NCBI RefSeq assembly: GCF_042678185.1
Contig: NZ_JBHUDQ010000029.1
Origin: Ramlibacter ginsenosidimutans
GTDB taxonomy: Bacteria > Pseudomonadota > Gammaproteobacteria > Burkholderiales > Burkholderiaceae_C
DNA length: 64,000 nt
Direction: 5' to 3' (one strand)
Under the pieces are notes generated by a model that was given only the letters and a program-made list of their open reading frames with translations, searched no databases and was not told the origin of the DNA. Position numbers and translations under genes: made by a program. How positions within the stretch are numbered: position 1 is the first letter of the stretch; each line of letters starts with the position of its first letter. Positions 42,435 to 50,994 of this stretch are shown piece after piece.

Positions 42435-42821
42435 GTGGCGCTCACCATCTTCATCGCTGAAGACAACAAGCTAGCCCTCGACTCCCTCGCCGAGTTGCTG
42501 GTGACGATCGCCGACGTGGAGATCGTGGGCTCGGCGAACTCCGAAATGGCGGCGGCGGACTGGCTGGTTTCGCAGCAGCGGACCTGGGACGTGCTGATCA
42601 CCGACCTGCTGCTGCTGCCCGGCGGCTCGGGTTTCGGGCTGATTCGCCACGCGAAGTCGTTCGGCGCCTTCACCCGGGTGGTCGTGTTCAGCGACTTCGT
42701 GACGCCCGCCGTCGCCGAACGATGCGTCGCGCTCGGCGCGGACGCCGTGTTCAAGAAATCGGATCTCGCGCAGATGCTGGATTACGTGCGCGGCCTGGCC
42801 GGCGACGCCGCGGCCGGCTGA
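42435..42821 (+). CDS. Single-domain response regulator, paralogue
   Basis: A 128-residue receiver with E9-D10, phosphoacceptor D57 (LITDLLLLPGGSGFGLI), S86 and K107/K108 (VFKKSD). No output domain. It starts with GTG and lies divergently 297 bases from the RsbQ-like/PAS kinase operon, which is its likely partner. It shares the GSGF, RC.(S/A)LGA and VVFS features with the regulator at 24406. Confidence 0.88.
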   Translation: MALTIFIAEDNKLALDSLAELLVTIADVEIVGSANSEMAAADWLVSQQRTWDVLITDLLLLPGGSGFGLIRHAKSFGAFTRVVVFSDFVTPAVAERCVALGADAVFKKSDLAQMLDYVRGLAGDAAAG

Positions 42822-42849
42822 GGGCTGCGAACGCCGCCGGTGCACGCCC

Positions 42850-43959
42850 TCACGCGTGGCGTGCCGCGCGCTCGGCGATCTCCAGCGCCTTCGCGGCATC
42901 GACGGCAGCGCGATCGTGCGCCAGTCGTGCAGGCACCGTGAAGTCGTGTTGCGAGTTCCCGTCCGTCTGCGTGGACATCGCGCTCGGCGTCCACATGCTT
43001 TCCTGGCGCGACTGCGACTGCGACTGGGACTGCGGCTGCGGGCCGGCGGGCAATCCCGTCTCGCGCGGCACGCGCGCCCGGTTCGATGTGATGCTGCCGG
43101 TCAGGTACAAGGCGGCCAGCGCCCGGGCCAGCCGCTCGGCGACCAGTCCGGTTCTTTGCTGCAACTCCGCGAACCGTCCCGGGCCGAGGAACAGCTCGCG
43201 CATCACGAGCAGGTGCTCGTCACCGAGCAGGCGTTGATCGAGCTTGGGCGGACGGCGGTAGTACAGCGGCCTCGTGCGGTAGTGGGCAGGCAGGAGGTCG
43301 TCGTGCGTGCGCAGCGCAAAGGACCAGAGCACCTCCGAGATCGTCGTGCGCTGGAAATTGGCCGGGATGTAGGCGGCCGACGAGGGACGCGCCAGCCACT
43401 GGCCGCGTTCGAGTTGCTCCGCGTTCACGCCCGGCATCAGCCCGATCTCGCCAGTGCGGTCGATCACCGCCAGCAGCCGCCCGCCGCCGACGATGTGGTA
43501 GATCCGTTGCGACAGCGCGCCTTCGGCCTCGATCAGCCGGGCGGCGATCCACAGGCGCGCTGCCGTGCCGGCAAGCCACTGCGACTCCATGGCCGAGAGC
43601 ATGGCGGCCATGCTCGCGGGATCCTCGGTGCGGAACGTGTACGTCGGCTCGAAGTCACGGCTGGCCACCGGTTGCGAGAATGCGACCGGACGCTGCACCT
43701 GCGCGAGCGACAGGCGCACGGAGCGACCACCGGGCTCGCCCGGGCCGATGCGCACGCTGCCGTCCCCGAGCAGTTGCACCCGCGCGCCGCAGGCCCACCA
43801 TGCGTCGGCTTCCGCGAGTTCGCCGAAGCGCCATTGGACGGCCGGGGGCCCGCGCGTGTCGAGGACGCGCTGCACTTCGGCCGCCGCATCCCGCGTGAAC
43901 CCGATCAGGCCGAGGATGAGAGTGGGACGATGGGGCTGGAACTGATGCTCGACTTGCAT
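42850..43959 (-). CDS. Uncharacterised 369-residue protein
   Basis: No domain is recognised. The first 270 residues appear globular (LILGLIGFTRDAAAEVQRVLDTRG, TYTFRTEDPASMAAMLSAMESQWLAGTAARLWIAARLIEAEGALSQRIYHIVGGGRLLAVID). Near residue 300 comes a Gln/Ser run (QPQSQSQSQSR) coded by tandem GACTGC-type units, after which the tail is polar. No signal peptide. The start at ATG 43959 is the first with a fitting composition. It is convergent to the response regulator and 29 bases from it. Confidence 0.65.
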   Translation of the reverse strand: MQVEHQFQPHRPTLILGLIGFTRDAAAEVQRVLDTRGPPAVQWRFGELAEADAWWACGARVQLLGDGSVRIGPGEPGGRSVRLSLAQVQRPVAFSQPVASRDFEPTYTFRTEDPASMAAMLSAMESQWLAGTAARLWIAARLIEAEGALSQRIYHIVGGGRLLAVIDRTGEIGLMPGVNAEQLERGQWLARPSSAAYIPANFQRTTISEVLWSFALRTHDDLLPAHYRTRPLYYRRPPKLDQRLLGDEHLLVMRELFLGPGRFAELQQRTGLVAERLARALAALYLTGSITSNRARVPRETGLPAGPQPQSQSQSQSRQESMWTPSAMSTQTDGNSQHDFTVPARLAHDRAAVDAAKALEIAERAARHA

Positions 43960-44152
43960 GGGTGCGGACGGACTGCAGCCGATTGGCGCATATCTGCAGA
44001 GCCTGGACTGTAGGACATTCCCTGCACGAACGGAGCCCTCGCGACGCGTCCACACGGGTTAGTTGCGCAGCGTACGCTGCAAGCGGTTGTTTGTCGTAAC
44101 CAGTAAGTATGCGTTTCGATTTGCGTGTCGTTCGCGTTTTTGCCGCTGCCGG

Positions 44153-45190
44153 TCAGGCGCGCTCCAGTCGTGCACGCACCGCTGCCACCATAGGCACTAT
44201 CGCGGACGGTGGGAACGGCGCCACGCTGCTGGCGTTGATCTCGCAGAGCACGAAGCGTTCGTCGCCGTCCGGGCCCCGTTCACCGAACAGGAAATCGCAA
44301 TCCCACAGCAAGGGCAGCTGCTCGCGCGGCAACCCGACGCGCGCTCGCAGCAGCTCGACCCACTCGGTTTCCAGCCGCCGCCGCAGGCCCTGGAAGGCCG
44401 GCAGCTCCGGTCCGTGATAGAGCCGCGGCCCGGGCTGCGGCGCGGGCTGGCCTGGCGACGCGGGGAACAGCGCGTTGATCGCCTGGTGCCCGAAGCCGGC
44501 AACGCGGTCTTCCACCAGGTAGGCCCGCACCATGCCGTCGACGAGCCGGGGCTGCCAGGCCTGGTCGATCATGTGGCCGCCGTTGGCCGGGTCGAAGTAG
44601 GGCGCGAGCTTGTCCAGCAGCGCGGGGAGAGCGAGCCGTTCTTCCTCGCTGCCTCGCTGTGCATGCCGCACGCGCAGCAGCGGTGGCGACGAGTCGGCAT
44701 CCGCGAGTTCGACGCGCCAGATGCCCGCGCCGCTCTGGCCGCGATGCTGCTTCAGCACGCGCGCGCCGATGCGCAGGCGCGCAGGCAATTCCCGTTCGAG
44801 CTGCGCGAGGCTGTCGACCCGTTGCACATCGCTGCCGAAGGGCAGGTCGCGCGTGTCGAACAGCACGTCCTTGGTCCCGAGCTTGAGGATGGCGTCGGGA
44901 TGCGCGCTGACCACGGTGCCGGCTGCGGCGAGGCGGCGCAGCATCGCATCGAGCCGGTCGCGGCGCCGCCCGCCTTCGATCGGGTTGCACCACACCAGCA
45001 CCACGCGGACGCCGCGCAATTGCGCCTCGACCTCCTCTGCGAAATCGTCGTGGTAGACGGCGGGCGCCGCAGCCATGCCGGCGGCAGCGAAGGCCTCGAA
45101 CAGCGGGGCGAACCGGCTTGCGGCCGGGTCGGAGCGATCGCGCGTGGCGCGGTCGCCGGGATAGAGCAGGGCAACAGGGGAAGTGGACAA
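44153..45190 (-). CDS. Cj0069-type ATP-grasp protein
   Basis: About 345 residues of the uncharacterised Cj0069 family, with ATP-grasp features: LKLGTKDVLFDTRDLPFGSD, RVLKQHRGQSGAGIWRVEL as the ATP-lysine loop, and WDCDFLFGERGPDGDERFVLCEINASSVAPFPPSA with the metal-binding Asp, Glu and Asn. The likely reaction is ligation of a carboxylate to an amine or thiol, substrate unknown. A TTG start at 45190 has GAGGAG seven bases upstream; ATG 45205 would place that ribosome site inside the gene. Confidence 0.75.
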   Translation of the reverse strand: MSTSPVALLYPGDRATRDRSDPAASRFAPLFEAFAAAGMAAAPAVYHDDFAEEVEAQLRGVRVVLVWCNPIEGGRRRDRLDAMLRRLAAAGTVVSAHPDAILKLGTKDVLFDTRDLPFGSDVQRVDSLAQLERELPARLRIGARVLKQHRGQSGAGIWRVELADADSSPPLLRVRHAQRGSEEERLALPALLDKLAPYFDPANGGHMIDQAWQPRLVDGMVRAYLVEDRVAGFGHQAINALFPASPGQPAPQPGPRLYHGPELPAFQGLRRRLETEWVELLRARVGLPREQLPLLWDCDFLFGERGPDGDERFVLCEINASSVAPFPPSAIVPMVAAVRARLERA

Positions 45191-45346
45191 GGTCGCGCTC
45201 CTCATTGGGCCGATGCGGCCCGTTCAGGAGCAGAGCTTGGAGGCGCGAGCCTCTTGCGGATGCGGGGAGCCTGCTCGTGACCCCACGCAGGCATTCTAGC
45301 GAGGAGCAGCTCAGATTGCGAGCGGGGCGCACGCCAGCGCCCCGCC

Positions 45347-46405
45347 TCAATGCCGGTGCGTGTGATGCGCGTCGGGCACGTGCGGATGGCTGTGCTGCGT
45401 CGGCTCGTGGCGATGCAGGTGGCTGTGCTCGCCCGCCGGTGGCACGTCGTGCACGTGGTCGTGGTGACCGTCGTCGTGCCTGTGCGCGTGTTCATGCACC
45501 AGCGCCTCGTGCACGTGCGCGTGCTCGTGGCGCTCGCGCAGGTGCAGCACCACGCCCGCCAGCATGACGACCCCGCCCGCAGCCGTGCCCCAGTCCAGCG
45601 CGCCTTCGCCCAGCGCGGCGGCCACCAGGGCGCCGATGAAGGGTGCGAACGCGAATACGGAGCCGGTGCGCGCGGCGCCGAAGGCGCGCTGCGCCAGCAG
45701 GTACAGCCTGAGGCTCAGGCCATAGCCGCTCGCGCCGATCAGCAGCAGCGCGAGCGCCTGGGGCGCACGCGGCATCGCCTCGCCCCAGGCCAGCGCCAGC
45801 AGCAGGGCGGCGGGCGCGCCGAGCGCGGCCTTCACCAGCACCACCTGCGCCGGGTCGCGTTCGGCAAGCGCGCGCGAGAGCGTGTTGTCGATGCCCCAGG
45901 CTGCGGTCGCGAGCAGGACCGCGAGCAAGCCGGCGATCTGCGTCTGTCCCGCCGAACTGCGATCGAGCACGAGCACGATGCCGCCGGCCAGCAGCAGCGC
46001 CATCGCGAACCGCACGCGGCGATCCATGGACTCGCCGTAGAGAACGCGCGCCAGCAGCGCGGTGAACAAGGCCTCGAGCGACAGCATCAGCGATGCGCTC
46101 GTGCCGCTGGTGTGCTGCAGTCCCCAGGCGAGCGCCACCGGACCGGCGACGGCGCCGAAGGCCGCCATCGCGAGCAGCCGCGGCAGGTCCGTGCGGCGGA
46201 CCTGCGCCTCGCGTTCCGGCGCGCGGCGCAACAGCGCACCGAGCAGGGCCGCGCCGGCATAGAGCAGGGCTGCGGTCATGAAGGGGCCCAGCCCGGTGCC
46301 GGCACGCTGAACCAGCGGCGTGCTGATGCCGAACAGCGTGGCGGCCAGCACGGCCAGCCACGCACCGCGTTGCGCGGGCTGGCGCGCCGGGACAGTGTCG
46401 TTCAT
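45347..46405 (-). CDS. EamA transporter with a histidine-rich tail
   Basis: A 352-residue protein. Residues 14-285 form a ten-helix DMT transporter (WLAVLAATLFGISTPLVQRAG; WGIDNTLSRALAERDP; VFAFAPFIGALVAAALGEGALDWGTAAGGVVML). The last 60 residues contain more than 20 histidines (HEHAHVHEALVHEHAHRHDDGHHDHVHD and more), a probable metal-binding tail facing the cytoplasm. This tail resembles those of zinc and nickel transporters, so a metal-related or metal-regulated role is plausible. Confidence 0.85.
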   Translation of the reverse strand: MNDTVPARQPAQRGAWLAVLAATLFGISTPLVQRAGTGLGPFMTAALLYAGAALLGALLRRAPEREAQVRRTDLPRLLAMAAFGAVAGPVALAWGLQHTSGTSASLMLSLEALFTALLARVLYGESMDRRVRFAMALLLAGGIVLVLDRSSAGQTQIAGLLAVLLATAAWGIDNTLSRALAERDPAQVVLVKAALGAPAALLLALAWGEAMPRAPQALALLLIGASGYGLSLRLYLLAQRAFGAARTGSVFAFAPFIGALVAAALGEGALDWGTAAGGVVMLAGVVLHLRERHEHAHVHEALVHEHAHRHDDGHHDHVHDVPPAGEHSHLHRHEPTQHSHPHVPDAHHTHRH

Positions 46406-46498
46406 GTGGCGCGAAGCATAGCCCGCGCCGCAGCCTTACTGGCTGTACGCCACCGTGGACATCAACGCGAGGGCCGCCTGCTCGCGCGCTGAAGTCGT

Positions 46499-47488
46499 TC
46501 AGCGCCGGCGCAGGCTCCACGCCAGCGCCGCCGCGAGCGCGCCCAGCGCCAGCGCCGCGCGATTGCGATCGGCCCAGGTCTGCACGCTGTGCGCGTGGGC
46601 CAGCGCATCGAAGCGGCCGTGCGCGCCGTGGTCGCCGGCCACGGGCTGCCAGAGGTTGTCCTGGCGGCCGGGCGGCAGTGGCTCGTCGGTGTGCTGACCG
46701 TCCACGGCCGTGCGACCGAGCATGCGATCGAGGAATCCCGGCACCACGCGCTGGCCCAGGATGGCCTGCACCGCGGGCCAGCCCACCCACCACTCGCGGC
46801 GCTGGTGCGTGGCGGCGTGGTACACCGCGCGCGCGGCGACCTCCGGCTGGAAGATCTTGCCCATCGGGCGCGGCCGCTTCGCCAGCGTCGTGCGGCCCCA
46901 CTCGAACTGAGGCGTGTTGAAGGCCGACAGGTGGACCATCGTGATGTGCACGTTGCTGCGGTCGTGATCGAGCTCGCAGCGGATGGAATCGGTGAAGCCA
47001 CGCATCGCGGCCTTGGCGCCGCAGTAGGGCGCCTGCAGCGGGATCGAGCGGTAGGCGAGCGCGGAGCCGATCTGCACGATGGTGCCGCGGTCGCGTGGCT
47101 TCATGCGCCGCAGTGCCGCCAGCGTGCCCCACACCGCGCCCAGGTAGGTGACCTCCGTCGCCCGCTTGAAGTCGGCCGGCGCGATCGACAGCGCGTCGGA
47201 GAAGATGGTCGCCATCGCGTCGTTGACCCACACGTCGATCGCACCCCAGCGTGCCTCCACCTGCGCCGCTGCGGCTTCCACCGCGTCGGCGTCGGCGACG
47301 TCGGTGGGCAGGACCAGCGCTTCGCCGCCCAGGCGTTCCACGTCCGCGCGGGCGCCCTGGAGTCCGTCTTCGCCGCGCGCGAGCAGCGCGACGCGCCAGC
47401 CATGCGATGCGAACTCGCACGCGGTCGCGCGTCCCACGCCCGCCGATGCCCCCGTGATCACGACGACGCGGCGCTGCTGTGCATTCAT
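46499..47488 (-). CDS. Short-chain dehydrogenase/reductase
   Basis: A 329-residue SDR: TGASAGVGRATACEFASHGW (NAD(P) loop), NDAMA in place of NNAG, IGSALAY (catalytic Ser) and YCGAKAA (Tyr and Lys). The C-terminal 90 residues carry an extra region with a terminal hydrophobic helix (ALALGALAAALAWSLRRR), so it is probably membrane-associated. It follows the GMC/cytochrome genes on the same strand and could act on the same pathway, although it is separated by 60 bases. Confidence 0.86.
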   Translation of the reverse strand: MNAQQRRVVVITGASAGVGRATACEFASHGWRVALLARGEDGLQGARADVERLGGEALVLPTDVADADAVEAAAAQVEARWGAIDVWVNDAMATIFSDALSIAPADFKRATEVTYLGAVWGTLAALRRMKPRDRGTIVQIGSALAYRSIPLQAPYCGAKAAMRGFTDSIRCELDHDRSNVHITMVHLSAFNTPQFEWGRTTLAKRPRPMGKIFQPEVAARAVYHAATHQRREWWVGWPAVQAILGQRVVPGFLDRMLGRTAVDGQHTDEPLPPGRQDNLWQPVAGDHGAHGRFDALAHAHSVQTWADRNRAALALGALAAALAWSLRRR

Positions 47489-47548
47489 GCGTTCTCCTTC
47501 GTGGCAGCGGCCAGCGAAGGCGCGCCCGTTGCTTGGCTCGCGATCGCC

Positions 47549-49219
47549 TCAGCCCGGACCCGGGCTCGGCACGCCGGCCGGATGGCCGCCTTGCTGCTGC
47601 TTCGCACCACCGCCGCCGGCGCCGGCGCCGCCCGACGTGCCCGACGTGCCGCTGCCGGAGGTGCCGCCACCCGAGGTGCTGCCGACACCCGCGGTGCTGC
47701 CGCCACCCGAGGTGCTGCCCGCGCCCGAGGTTCCACCGCCGGTGGCCGGATTGCCGCCGCCCGCCGCACTCGCAGCGTCGCTGGCATGCGTGGCGGGAAT
47801 CAGCGCTGTGTTCGTGGCGGCGCGCCCCGCATTCGGCGTGCCGTTGTCGCGGCTGTCGGTGCCGGCGCGGCCGAGGGTCTCGGGTCCCGGATGCGCGAGC
47901 GGGTTGCCGCCCGCTGCGCTGGTGTCGGCCTGCGCCGGCGTGCCCTGCGGACGCGGCAACTGCTTGCGCAGCTTGTCCACCTGCTCCGCGGTGACCGGCG
48001 AAGCGCGATTGCCCCAGCTGTTGCGCACGAAGGTGGCGACGGCCGCGATCTGCTGGTCACCGAGCTTCCAGTCGTACGCCGGCATAGCCAGGGGCGTAGC
48101 CGCGCGATCGGTCGGCACCTTGCGCGTGCCCGCCAGGATGAAGTGCAGCACGGAGGTCGGGTCCGACTGCTGCAGGTTGGCGTCCTGCTGCAGCGGCGGG
48201 AAGAAGCGCGGCACGCCCTGGCCGTCCATGCGGTGGCAGGCCGAGCAGGTGTCCTGGAAGATGGCTTCGCCCTGCTTCATCACGGCCTGGTCGGGTTGCT
48301 TGACTTCGGGCTCGGGCGACGCCGGCAGGCCGCGCAGGTAGGTGATCACGGCCTGCAGGTCATCGTCGTTCATCTGCGAAGTCGAGAAGGCCACCACCTC
48401 ACCCATTTCACCGGAGGCCGCGCTGTGCACGTTCGTGCCCTGGCGCAGGAACTCGCGCAGCGCGTCGTCGGTCCAGCCGCCGATGCCCGAGCGCCGGTTG
48501 CCGGTGATGTCGGGCGCGTACCAGGTGCCGAAGGTGCCGCCGCGGAACGCCTGGTCGTGCTTGGGCGCCCCGAGGAAGTTCTTGGCCGTGTGGCACGCCT
48601 CGCAGTGGCCCAGCGTCTGGACCAGGTAGGCCCCGCGATTCCACTGCGGCGACTTGCTTGGGTTGGCCTGGTAGGGACCCTTGTCCAGGAACAGCGCGTT
48701 CCAGAAGGTGAGCAGCCAGCGCTGGTTGAACGGGAAGGGCAGCTGGTTGCGCTCGAAGTCGTGCCGCACCGCGGGGATGCTCTTCATGTACGCGAGCATC
48801 GCGTCCGAGTCCTCGCGCGTGATGCCGGTGTAGTAGTTGTAAGGGAAGGCCGGATAGAGGTGGTGGCCTTCGTCGTCGATGCCTTCGTGCAGTGCGCGGT
48901 AGAACTGGTCGGCGGTCCAGTCGCCGATGCCGGTGTCCTTGTCGGGCGTGATGTTCGCGCTGTAGATCGTGCCGAACGGCGTCTGCACGGCCCGGCCGCC
49001 GGCGAAGCGCGCGCCGCCCTGCTGCGTGTGGCAGGCGACGCAGTCGCCCAGCGCCACCAGGTATTTGCCGCGCTGCACCTGCACGTCGGAGGTACCCGTG
49101 GGTGGCTGCACGGACGGCGCGGGCTGCTGCGGCGCGCTCTTGGGTTGGGCGAACACCAGGGTGGTGGCGACGACCGCCGCGGCCAGCCCGCCGACGATGA
49201 GGATGGAGGATGTGCGCAT
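47549..49219 (-). CDS. Triheme cytochrome c subunit of a GMC dehydrogenase
   Basis: A 556-residue membrane-anchored or periplasmic cytochrome of the gluconate/alcohol dehydrogenase type, with a signal peptide and three heme motifs: C60-VA-CH, CEACH (about 204) and CSACH (about 324). ANITPDKDTGIGDWT is typical of the family. The last 130 residues are a low-complexity Gly/Ser/Thr tail (SGGGTSGSGTSGTSGG). It passes electrons from the GMC subunit to quinone or an oxidase. It lies ten bases after the GMC gene. Confidence 0.9.
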   Translation of the reverse strand: MRTSSILIVGGLAAAVVATTLVFAQPKSAPQQPAPSVQPPTGTSDVQVQRGKYLVALGDCVACHTQQGGARFAGGRAVQTPFGTIYSANITPDKDTGIGDWTADQFYRALHEGIDDEGHHLYPAFPYNYYTGITREDSDAMLAYMKSIPAVRHDFERNQLPFPFNQRWLLTFWNALFLDKGPYQANPSKSPQWNRGAYLVQTLGHCEACHTAKNFLGAPKHDQAFRGGTFGTWYAPDITGNRRSGIGGWTDDALREFLRQGTNVHSAASGEMGEVVAFSTSQMNDDDLQAVITYLRGLPASPEPEVKQPDQAVMKQGEAIFQDTCSACHRMDGQGVPRFFPPLQQDANLQQSDPTSVLHFILAGTRKVPTDRAATPLAMPAYDWKLGDQQIAAVATFVRNSWGNRASPVTAEQVDKLRKQLPRPQGTPAQADTSAAGGNPLAHPGPETLGRAGTDSRDNGTPNAGRAATNTALIPATHASDAASAAGGGNPATGGGTSGAGSTSGGGSTAGVGSTSGGGTSGSGTSGTSGGAGAGGGGAKQQQGGHPAGVPSPGPG

Positions 49220-49229
49220 GTCGCCTCCT

Positions 49230-50990
49230 TCAGGCCAGAGGACCCGGCGCCTTGAGGTAGCGCGTGCGGATCGCTTCGGCCGCCCAGTAGGTCAGCGCGC
49301 CGACCGTGCCCGTCGGGTTGTAGCCGGGGTTCTGCGGGAAGGCGCTGGCCCCGAACACGAACAGATTGGGCACGTCCCAGCTCTGGAGGTAGCGGTTGAC
49401 GGCGCTGGTGGCCGGGTCCGTGCCCATGATCGCGCCGCCGGTGTTGTGCGTCGTCTGGTAGGGCACGACGTCCCAGCTGCCCTTGCGCTTGTTCACCTTG
49501 ATCTCGCGCGGCTTCATCGCCCGCGCGATCTCCGCCGCCTTGTCGGTGAGGTAGTCGGACATGCGGTGCTCGTTGTCCGTGAAGTCGAAGGTCATGCGCA
49601 TCAGCGGCCGGCCGTAGACATCGCGGTAGGTCGGATCGAGGTCCAGGTAGTTGGTGCGGTGGCTCATCACCGCGCCGTGCGTGGCCACGCTGGTGGACTT
49701 CAGGTAGTTCTGCGCCACCGCCTTCTTCCAGGCAGACCCCCAGTGCGGCGTGCCGTCGGGCACCGGGTGCGTCTCGATCGGTCGCGCACCGGTCTGCACG
49801 ATGCCGATGAAGCCGCCGCCGATGAAGCCCAGGCCCGAGTGGTCGAAGTTGTCGCCGTTGAATTCGTCGACCAGCATCCCGTGCGCGCCCGCGCCGATGA
49901 AGGGATTGAGGATCTTGTCGTCGTAGAAGACGTTCACCGACGACGTGATCTGGTAGGCGTAGTTCTTGCCGATCACGCCCTGGCCGCTCACCGGGTCATA
50001 CGGCTTGCCGATGCCGGAGACGAGCAGCAGGCGCACGTTGTGCAGGATGTAGGCCGTGAGCAGGATCAGGTCGGCCGGCTGCTCGTACTCCTTGCCGGAC
50101 GCGTCGACATAGCTGACGCTGACTGCGCGCTTGCCGGTGGAGTCGAGATTGATCTTGATCACCTCCGACTCCGTGCGCAGCGTGAAGTTGGGCTTGCGCA
50201 TCAGCACCGGCAGGATGGTCGTCTGGGCACTCGCCTTCGAGTAGTTGCCGCAGGCGAACTTCTCGCAGAAGCCGCAGTAGGTGCACGGCCCCAGCTGCAC
50301 GCCCAGCGGGTTCGTGTACGCGCGCGACATGTTGGCCGAAGGCTGCGGGAACGGGTGGTAGCCCAGCGAGCGGGCGGCCTCGGCGAACAGCGTCGGCGGC
50401 AGCGTCATGGCCATCGGCGGGTTGGGGTACTCGCGCTTGCGCGGGCCCTCGAACGGGTTGCCGCCCTCCTGGATGGCGCCGTTCAGGTTGCCCGCCTTGC
50501 CCGAGATGCCGCACAGGTATTCGAAGCGGTCGTAGTGCGGTTCGAGCTCGTCGTACGTGACGCCCCAGTCCTGGATCGTCATGTCGGCCGGCAGGGCGGA
50601 GGCGCCGTAGCGCTGCAGGTTGTGGCTGCGCGCGACGAAGTCCGACGGCAGGAAGCGCCAGGTCTGCCCGTTCCAGTGCACGCCGGCACCGCCGACGTTG
50701 GTGCCGGGGAGGAACGATCCCAGGCGCCGCATCGGCAGCGCCGTCTGCCCCGGGTTGTTGCGGATCGTGAGCGTCTCGTGCGCGAGCTTCTCGAACAGCG
50801 CGTGGCGAAAGTAGTAGCGCAGCTCGTCCTGCGCGAAGGTGGGCGCGAAGTCGGTCGGCGTGTCGCGCCAGGCGCCGCGTTCGAGCGCCAGCACGTTCAG
50901 GCCGGCGTCGGTGAGCTCCTGGGCCATGATGGCGCCGGTCCAGCCGAAGCCGATCACGACTGCATCGACGGGAGGAAGACGTTGGGCCAT
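49230..50990 (-). CDS. GMC flavin dehydrogenase, large subunit
   Basis: A 586-residue FAD enzyme of the gluconate 2-dehydrogenase/FAD-glucose dehydrogenase group. VVIGFGWTGAIMAQELTDAGLNVLALERG is the FAD loop, VGGAGVHWNGQTWRF is a second flavin motif, and HNTGGAIMG with NPTGTVGALTYW lies at the active site. The four cysteines C236, C239, C242 and C247 (CTYCGFCEKFACGN) may bind a small iron-sulfur cluster, as in the 3Fe-4S centre of FAD-glucose dehydrogenase. Substrate: an aldose, aldonate or alcohol. Confidence 0.9.
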   Translation of the reverse strand: MAQRLPPVDAVVIGFGWTGAIMAQELTDAGLNVLALERGAWRDTPTDFAPTFAQDELRYYFRHALFEKLAHETLTIRNNPGQTALPMRRLGSFLPGTNVGGAGVHWNGQTWRFLPSDFVARSHNLQRYGASALPADMTIQDWGVTYDELEPHYDRFEYLCGISGKAGNLNGAIQEGGNPFEGPRKREYPNPPMAMTLPPTLFAEAARSLGYHPFPQPSANMSRAYTNPLGVQLGPCTYCGFCEKFACGNYSKASAQTTILPVLMRKPNFTLRTESEVIKINLDSTGKRAVSVSYVDASGKEYEQPADLILLTAYILHNVRLLLVSGIGKPYDPVSGQGVIGKNYAYQITSSVNVFYDDKILNPFIGAGAHGMLVDEFNGDNFDHSGLGFIGGGFIGIVQTGARPIETHPVPDGTPHWGSAWKKAVAQNYLKSTSVATHGAVMSHRTNYLDLDPTYRDVYGRPLMRMTFDFTDNEHRMSDYLTDKAAEIARAMKPREIKVNKRKGSWDVVPYQTTHNTGGAIMGTDPATSAVNRYLQSWDVPNLFVFGASAFPQNPGYNPTGTVGALTYWAAEAIRTRYLKAPGPLA

Positions 50991-50994
50991 TGCG

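Noticed and set aside
46589..49255. An 888-residue plus-strand frame opposite the triheme cytochrome and SDR
   Set aside because: No recognisable domains, low-complexity Arg/Ala/Gly composition and the opposite strand holds three heme motifs in order.
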